Both the position numbers and the translations under genes were made by a program. From positions 1 through 9,812 of the forward strand of contig CALAAS010000022.1 in assembly GCA_937885015.1 (NCBI GenBank): 9,812 bases of DNA, written 5' to 3'. The first letter of the stretch is position 1. Each line of letters starts with the position of its first letter. Source of the stretch: an uncultured Clostridium sp. (GTDB taxonomy: Bacteria > Bacillota > Clostridia > Lachnospirales > Lachnospiraceae). Of the stretch, positions 6,954-9,812 are shown piece by piece. The notes under the pieces are model-generated. The model had not been told where the DNA came from. It ran no database searches and saw nothing but the letters and a program-made list of their open reading frames with translations.

Positions 6954-6983
6954 ATAATACCACAGTGACACTTAAATTGTCAA
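6954..6983 (-). promoter_or_regulatory. Promoter of the moeA-AOR operon
   Basis: On the minus strand a perfect TTGACA (-35, 6978-6983) is followed after 18 bases by TATTAT (-10, 6954-6959), with an extended -10 TG two bases upstream of it. The layout matches the tupA promoter. A perfect TATAAT at 6945-6950 lies 27 bases from the -35 and has no -35 partner of its own. Transcription would start just before the riboswitch. The 65 bases between the tupC stop and the -35 box hold no convincing terminator, so some read-through from tupC is possible. Confidence 0.75.
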
Positions 6984-6997
6984 CGATAACCTCACTG
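6963..6997. promoter_or_regulatory. Inverted repeat flanking the moeA -35 box, possible operator
   Basis: CAGTGA (6963-6968) and TCACTG (6992-6997) form a perfect 6-bp inverted repeat with a 23-base spacer. Its centre falls on the -35 hexamer. The half-sites differ from those at the tupA promoter, although both contain TCAC. Six-base arms with a long spacer can arise by chance. Confidence 0.25.
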
Positions 6998-7048
6998 ATT
7001 TTCATGTATAAAGAAATATTTTTTTATTTTTTCATTCATGCTAAAATT

Positions 7049-7738
7049 TCATTCCCGATAAGACACTTCTGTACTGGCCATAAAACGCCGGATCGCCGGA
7101 TGCTCCGGATGCAGCAGGATTTCCTCCGGCGTTCCCTCCGCCAGCTGATGCCCCCGCTCCATAAAATGTACCCGATCGCAGATTTTTCGGATATGCACCA
7201 GCTGGTGGCTGATGACAAGCCAGGTAACCGGCTGCCTCTCCTGCTGCTCCAGAATCATCTGCTCAAAAAGTTCTGTACTGTCCGGATCCAGGTTGGACAG
7301 CGTTTCATCCACAATAATGAAACCAGGATGAAAAATCAATGCCCGGATAAATGAAAGCTTCTGCTGCTCTCCGCTGCTCATGGAACGGGCATACTGATTT
7401 CTTTTATCCCACAGGCCGCACCGGGCCAGAAGCTGCCTGGCCTGTTCTTCGTCTGGTTTTATATTCCGGATTTTCAAAGGATAAATCAGATTCTGATACA
7501 CTGTATCATGCAGAAGGTAGGGTTTCTGACTGGTCATGGTAATATCCCGCGGCGTAAGTCCTTCATAATCAATACGACCTCCGTCCGGCGTAAGAATTCC
7601 CATCAAAAGCTTGGAAAGTGTCGTTTTCCCGCATCCATTGGAGCCAACCAGACCATGCACCATTCCGTGCTCCAGGTTCATCTGCTCAATATGAAGGGAG
7701 AAATCTCCCATTTTTTTCTTCAAGTCATAGATTTTCAT
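7049..7738 (-). CDS. tupC: Tungstate ABC transporter ATP-binding protein TupC
   Basis: This 229-residue ABC ATPase powers oxyanion import through TupB. It has a Walker A GSNGCGKTT (32-40), Q-loop Gln71, a signature MSSGEQQK (120-127) that departs slightly from LSGGQ, Walker B GFIIVDET (139-146), D-loop SNLD (148-151) and switch His178 in VISHQ. The length is typical of the Tup ATPase, shorter than most ModC proteins, and the C-terminal oxyanion-binding domain of ModC is absent. The start overlaps the end of tupB by 14 bases, and AGGAGG nine bases upstream supports it. The assignment as tungstate-specific rests on the TupA and TupB neighbours more than on this sequence. Confidence 0.88.
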   Translation of the reverse strand: MKIYDLKKKMGDFSLHIEQMNLEHGMVHGLVGSNGCGKTTLSKLLMGILTPDGGRIDYEGLTPRDITMTSQKPYLLHDTVYQNLIYPLKIRNIKPDEEQARQLLARCGLWDKRNQYARSMSSGEQQKLSFIRALIFHPGFIIVDETLSNLDPDSTELFEQMILEQQERQPVTWLVISHQLVHIRKICDRVHFMERGHQLAEGTPEEILLHPEHPAIRRFMASTEVSYRE

Positions 7739-8417
7739 CGCCCGTTTCCTCCTTTCTTAAGGAGTCCGCCAGCGTCTGAACCACGAAAGCCATCAGCATC
7801 AGGATAATCCCAAGGAACACGCCCTCATAGTAATCCCCAGCTCCTTTCAGCGTGGAAATGGCCGTCGTCATCGTCCGCGTGTTATTTTTGATATTTCCTC
7901 CTACCAGAAATACTGCCCCGACCTCACTGATAGAACGTCCATAACCGGACACCACGGCAAAATAAATCTCATTTTTCATCTCCCGAAGCAAAAGCCGCGC
8001 TGTCTGGCGCTTATCCGCCCCCATGGTCTTTGCAAAGGCACGGATCGCCGGAGCCGTCCGAACCGCGTAGGAGTATACCATGCCGCAGACAATGGGAGTA
8101 ATAATCAGTACCTGAGCGACCACCATCCCCTTGATGGTAAATACCCATCGTAATGCCCCAAAAGGCCCTCTTTTCCGCAGCAGCATATAGGTCAGAAGAC
8201 CGATTACCACCGGCGGCGCTCCCATCAGCGTCCGGTTCAGGCGGATAACTGCCCTCTTCCCCGGGAACTGCCTCTGCTCCAGGAGAAGTCCCAGCCACGT
8301 TCCCAAAACTGACGCAATCAGCGTCGAACAGACTGACATGACCAGCGTTACACGGATGGAGTCAAGGACGCCCACTGTTCCAAAAAAATCTGAAAATATC
8401 TCGTTCAATCCATTCAT
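7725..8417 (-). CDS. tupB: Tungstate ABC transporter permease TupB
   Basis: This 230-residue integral membrane protein has about five hydrophobic segments, near residues 20-47, 63-81, 96-118, 151-173 and 198-217. The cytoplasmic coupling loop that contacts the ATPase is visible at about 128-150 (AKTMGADKRQTARLLL). The segment GRSISEVGAVFLVGGNI (160-176) is typical of TupB-type permeases. AGGA six to seven bases before the ATG supports the start. It overlaps tupC by 14 bases and is separated from tupA by 72 bases that contain a strong terminator hairpin. It forms the membrane pore for tungstate. Confidence 0.9.
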   Translation of the reverse strand: MNGLNEIFSDFFGTVGVLDSIRVTLVMSVCSTLIASVLGTWLGLLLEQRQFPGKRAVIRLNRTLMGAPPVVIGLLTYMLLRKRGPFGALRWVFTIKGMVVAQVLIITPIVCGMVYSYAVRTAPAIRAFAKTMGADKRQTARLLLREMKNEIYFAVVSGYGRSISEVGAVFLVGGNIKNNTRTMTTAISTLKGAGDYYEGVFLGIILMLMAFVVQTLADSLRKEETGDENL

Positions 8418-8443
8418 TTCTTTTCCTGTTTATGTCCCGTTTT

Positions 8444-8480
8444 AAAAAGAGGCGCTGCAAAAGCCTCTCTGCAGCACCTC
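8444..8480 (-). terminator. Strong terminator hairpin between tupA and tupB
   Basis: Minus-strand GAGGTGCTGCA (8470-8480) pairs over 11 bp, with one G-U, with TGCAGCGCCTC (8449-8459). The loop has ten bases and TTTTT follows. It lies just after the tupA stop, with no new promoter evident before tupB. The likely effect is partial termination, giving more binding protein than permease and ATPase. It may also protect the 3' end of a tupA message. Confidence 0.85.
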
Positions 8481-8489
8481 ACTGAATTC

Positions 8490-9419
8490 TTATTTCTGCT
8501 CTGCATTCGGGAAGAATAACGGCTCGCCGTACTCCTCAACACCGAACTGTCCAATTTTCTCCTGAATCTCCGGAGAACAGATCCACTCGATGAAGGTATT
8601 GGCTGCATCGATGTTGGTATCTGGATATTTTTCCGGATTTACTGCGATCACACCGTACTGGTTCAGCAGCTCATTGCTTCCCTCGCAAACGATGTCCATA
8701 TCCGGATAATCAGCTTTTTTAGCCAGCCAGGTTCCACGGTCGCTCAGGCAGTAACCGCCCTTCTCATCTGCCATGTTGATGGTATCTCCCATACCTGCGC
8801 CTGCAGAGATGTAGTTGGGATTGCTCTCGTAATCCGCGATCTCCAGTTTCTCCCAGATTCCTGTTTCCTTATTATGAGTACCGGAGTTATCGCCGCGGGA
8901 TACGAAGGTCAGTTCCTCGTCATGGATCTGCTTGAATGCAGCAGCGATATCATCTGTTTTCGCAATGGGGCCATCCTTCGGTCCAATGATAACGAAATCG
9001 TTATACATAACCTGAACGCGCTCTACACCATAGCCTTCCTCAACAAAAGCCTCTTCCTTTGCCTTGGAATGTACGAGGATCACATCTACCTCGCCGTCCT
9101 TTGCCTTCTGAATGGCATCCCCGGTTCCAACAGCCGTCCACTGAAGATCAATTCCTGTATCCTCTAAAAACAGAGGCTGCAGATAATCCAGAAGGCCTGT
9201 GTTGTCCGTGCTGGTGGTGGTAGCCATCAGAAGCACATCCTCTGCCGCTTCCTTGCTCTCAGCTGCCTCCTCGGTTGCTGCCTCTGTCTCAGCTGCGCTC
9301 TCGGTTGCCGCCTCTGTTGCAGCAGCAGTCGTCTCATCTGCTTTTCCAGCGCATCCTGCCATGGAAAGAGCCATGGCCGCACTGAGTGCCAGTGCCATCA
9401 GTTTGTTGATTTTTCTCAT
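8490..9419 (-). CDS. tupA: Tungstate-binding lipoprotein TupA
   Basis: This 309-residue substrate-binding protein of an ABC importer starts with a lipoprotein signal peptide: MRKINK, a hydrophobic core, then LSMAGC with Cys23 as the lipidation site. Residues about 27-60 form an Ala/Glu/Thr-rich linker with repeated TEAA-like units, expected to tether the domain to the membrane surface. The binding domain shows ATTTSTDNTGLLDYL (66-80), VGTGDAI (97-103), VHSKA (116-120) and SRGDNSGTH (174-182). These match TupA rather than ModA or PstS, and the TTTS and SRGDxSGTH elements are expected to line the oxyanion site. GGGAG seven bases upstream fixes the start. It is the first gene of the tup transcript, behind a riboswitch, and is followed by a terminator hairpin. 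Tungstate specificity is a family-level inference strengthened by the AOR genes. Confidence 0.93.
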   Translation of the reverse strand: MRKINKLMALALSAAMALSMAGCAGKADETTAAATEAATESAAETEAATEEAAESKEAAEDVLLMATTTSTDNTGLLDYLQPLFLEDTGIDLQWTAVGTGDAIQKAKDGEVDVILVHSKAKEEAFVEEGYGVERVQVMYNDFVIIGPKDGPIAKTDDIAAAFKQIHDEELTFVSRGDNSGTHNKETGIWEKLEIADYESNPNYISAGAGMGDTINMADEKGGYCLSDRGTWLAKKADYPDMDIVCEGSNELLNQYGVIAVNPEKYPDTNIDAANTFIEWICSPEIQEKIGQFGVEEYGEPLFFPNAEQK

Positions 9420-9458
9420 GTCTTTTCTCCCTTCAAAACACAGAATGTTTTATTCCTG

Positions 9459-9494
9459 AAAAAAACTTCACACTGGACGAATAACTGACAGCGT
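9459..9494 (-). terminator. Possible weak terminator in the tupA leader
   Basis: Minus-strand ACGCTG (9489-9494) pairs with CAGTGT (9470-9475) across a 13-base loop. Four bases later a run of seven T begins. It lies between the aptamer and tupA, where an expression platform would be. The stem is short and the gap to the U-tract is not ideal, so it is less convincing than the moeA leader terminator. Confidence 0.35.
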
Positions 9495-9551
9495 TCCTTC
9501 TATTAAAAAAGAATGTATGATGCAACAGATTTTATGTGTTTCCTCTGCCAA

Positions 9552-9675
9552 CCTTTCTTTCCAATGCATTTCTTTCCAAATGCGGGAGGCCTTCGCGTTT
9601 CCGCAAATACCCATTGGCCATCTCCCATCGCGGCAAACTGTTCTGCCACCTTAGGAAAACCGGCTCGAAATTTTG
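9552..9675 (-). ncRNA. Moco/Tuco-family riboswitch upstream of tupA
   Basis: The minus-strand RNA carries the same blocks as the moeA-leader switch: ATTTCGAGCCGGTTTTCCTA, TGGCCAATGGGTA, a GAAA-tetraloop hairpin (GCG-GAAA-CGC), and CCTCCCGCATTTGGAAAG. It also has CCTAAGG, resembling the 5' half of an 11-nt GAAA-tetraloop receptor, a known element of this RNA family. The middle arm (between CCTAAGG and TGGCCAATGGG) is about 30 bases and may pair GGCA with TGCC. A second near-copy of the 3' block follows at 9557-9567. It begins about 25 bases after the -10 box and ends about 130 bases before tupA, so it probably adjusts tungstate uptake to the cofactor level. Confidence 0.88.
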
Positions 9676-9697
9676 TTTTTTCAGACATACGAAAATT

Positions 9698-9727
9698 AGT
9701 ATATCACGTTTTCACGAAGGCTGTCAA
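9698..9727 (-). promoter_or_regulatory. Promoter of tupABC
   Basis: On the minus strand a perfect TTGACA (-35, 9722-9727) is followed after 18 bases by TATACT (-10, 9698-9703), with an extended -10 TG (TGATATACT). The spacing and extended -10 are the same as at the moeA promoter. Transcription should start a few bases before the riboswitch. Confidence 0.8.
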
Positions 9728-9737
9728 GCCGTGAAAA
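9709..9737. promoter_or_regulatory. Perfect 8-bp inverted repeat around the tupA -35 box, candidate operator
   Basis: TTTTCACG (9709-9716) and CGTGAAAA (9730-9737) are perfect inverted copies separated by 13 bases that contain the -35 hexamer. A nested GGCT-gtca-AGCC repeat lies inside. A dimeric regulator bound here would block RNA polymerase. The protein that would bind is unknown and no regulator gene is in the window. Confidence 0.45.
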
Positions 9738-9745
9738 GCCTCCCA

Positions 9746-9784
9746 ACACGACAAACGTGTAGGATTACAATACATGTGTTACAA
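9746..9784. repeat. Small repeats upstream of the tupA promoter
   Basis: An inverted repeat ACACG-acaaa-CGTGT lies at 9746-9760, and TTACAA occurs twice just beyond it, with an ACATGT palindrome between the two copies. They could be upstream regulatory sites or the end of a neighbouring unit. No gene was seen between 9738 and 9812. Confidence 0.2.
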
Positions 9785-9812
9785 CTGAATATTTGAAAAG
9801 CAGAGATGCTGC

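Noticed and set aside
7000..7048. Terminator after tupC in an A/T-rich stretch
   Set aside because: There are T-rich runs but no GC-containing stem before them on the minus strand, so I do not annotate a terminator here.
7049..9419. Reading the transporter as a molybdate (ModABC) or phosphate system
   Set aside because: The binding protein has the TupA-type TTTST and SRGDNSGTH motifs, the permease has the GRSISEVGAVFLVGG segment, and the ATPase lacks the ModC C-terminal domain; the AOR next door favours tungstate.
9503..9688. 61-codon minus-strand ORF across the tupA leader
   Set aside because: It is explained by the riboswitch aptamer, whose conserved blocks span it; the peptide shows no family features.

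Overview
The window looks like part of a Clostridia (Firmicutes) chromosome, probably Lachnospiraceae-like. The reasons are mid-range GC, strong AGGAGG-type ribosome binding sites, a Gram-positive lipoprotein signal on the solute-binding protein, U-tract intrinsic terminators and an oxygen-sensitive tungsten enzyme. The genus cannot be named from the sequence. All nine real genes lie on the minus strand, so transcription runs from high to low coordinates; the plus-strand ORFs are shadows.

Layout in transcription order. (1) At 9420-9812 there is a sigma-A type promoter, an inverted repeat centred on its -35 box, a Moco/Tuco-family riboswitch and a possible weak terminator. (2) At 7049-9419 lies tupA-tupB-tupC, a tungstate ABC importer, with a strong terminator hairpin between tupA and tupB. 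(3) At 6624-7048 there is a second promoter, a second riboswitch of the same family, a possible 33-codon leader ORF and an intrinsic terminator. (4) At 164-6623 lies a six-gene operon: moeA; a moeA fused to a periplasmic-binding-protein-like domain; a MOSC-domain protein; a four-cluster ferredoxin; a 740-residue tungsten aldehyde:ferredoxin oxidoreductase (AOR) family enzyme; and a MoaD/ThiS-like sulfur carrier. The operon closes with a terminator at about 57-119.

Together the genes form a nearly self-contained tungsten-enzyme island. TupABC imports tungstate, the two MoeA proteins probably insert the metal into molybdopterin, the MoaD-like protein probably supplies dithiolene sulfur, and the MOSC protein may handle sulfur or cofactor. 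The AOR oxidises an unknown aldehyde and passes electrons to the ferredoxin subunit. The early pterin genes (moaA, moaC, moaE, mog) are not in the window and must be elsewhere. Uptake and use each carry a copy of the same RNA switch, suggesting coordinated control by the finished cofactor.

Most parts belong to known families. The least expected points are: the paired riboswitches, each with a near-duplicate of the conserved 3' aptamer strand just downstream; the inverted repeats centred on both -35 boxes; the C-x3-C-x3-C cluster motif of the AOR; and the placement of the cofactor-consuming enzyme behind the same switch as the cofactor-making genes. No mobile element, CRISPR array, tRNA or rRNA was seen.
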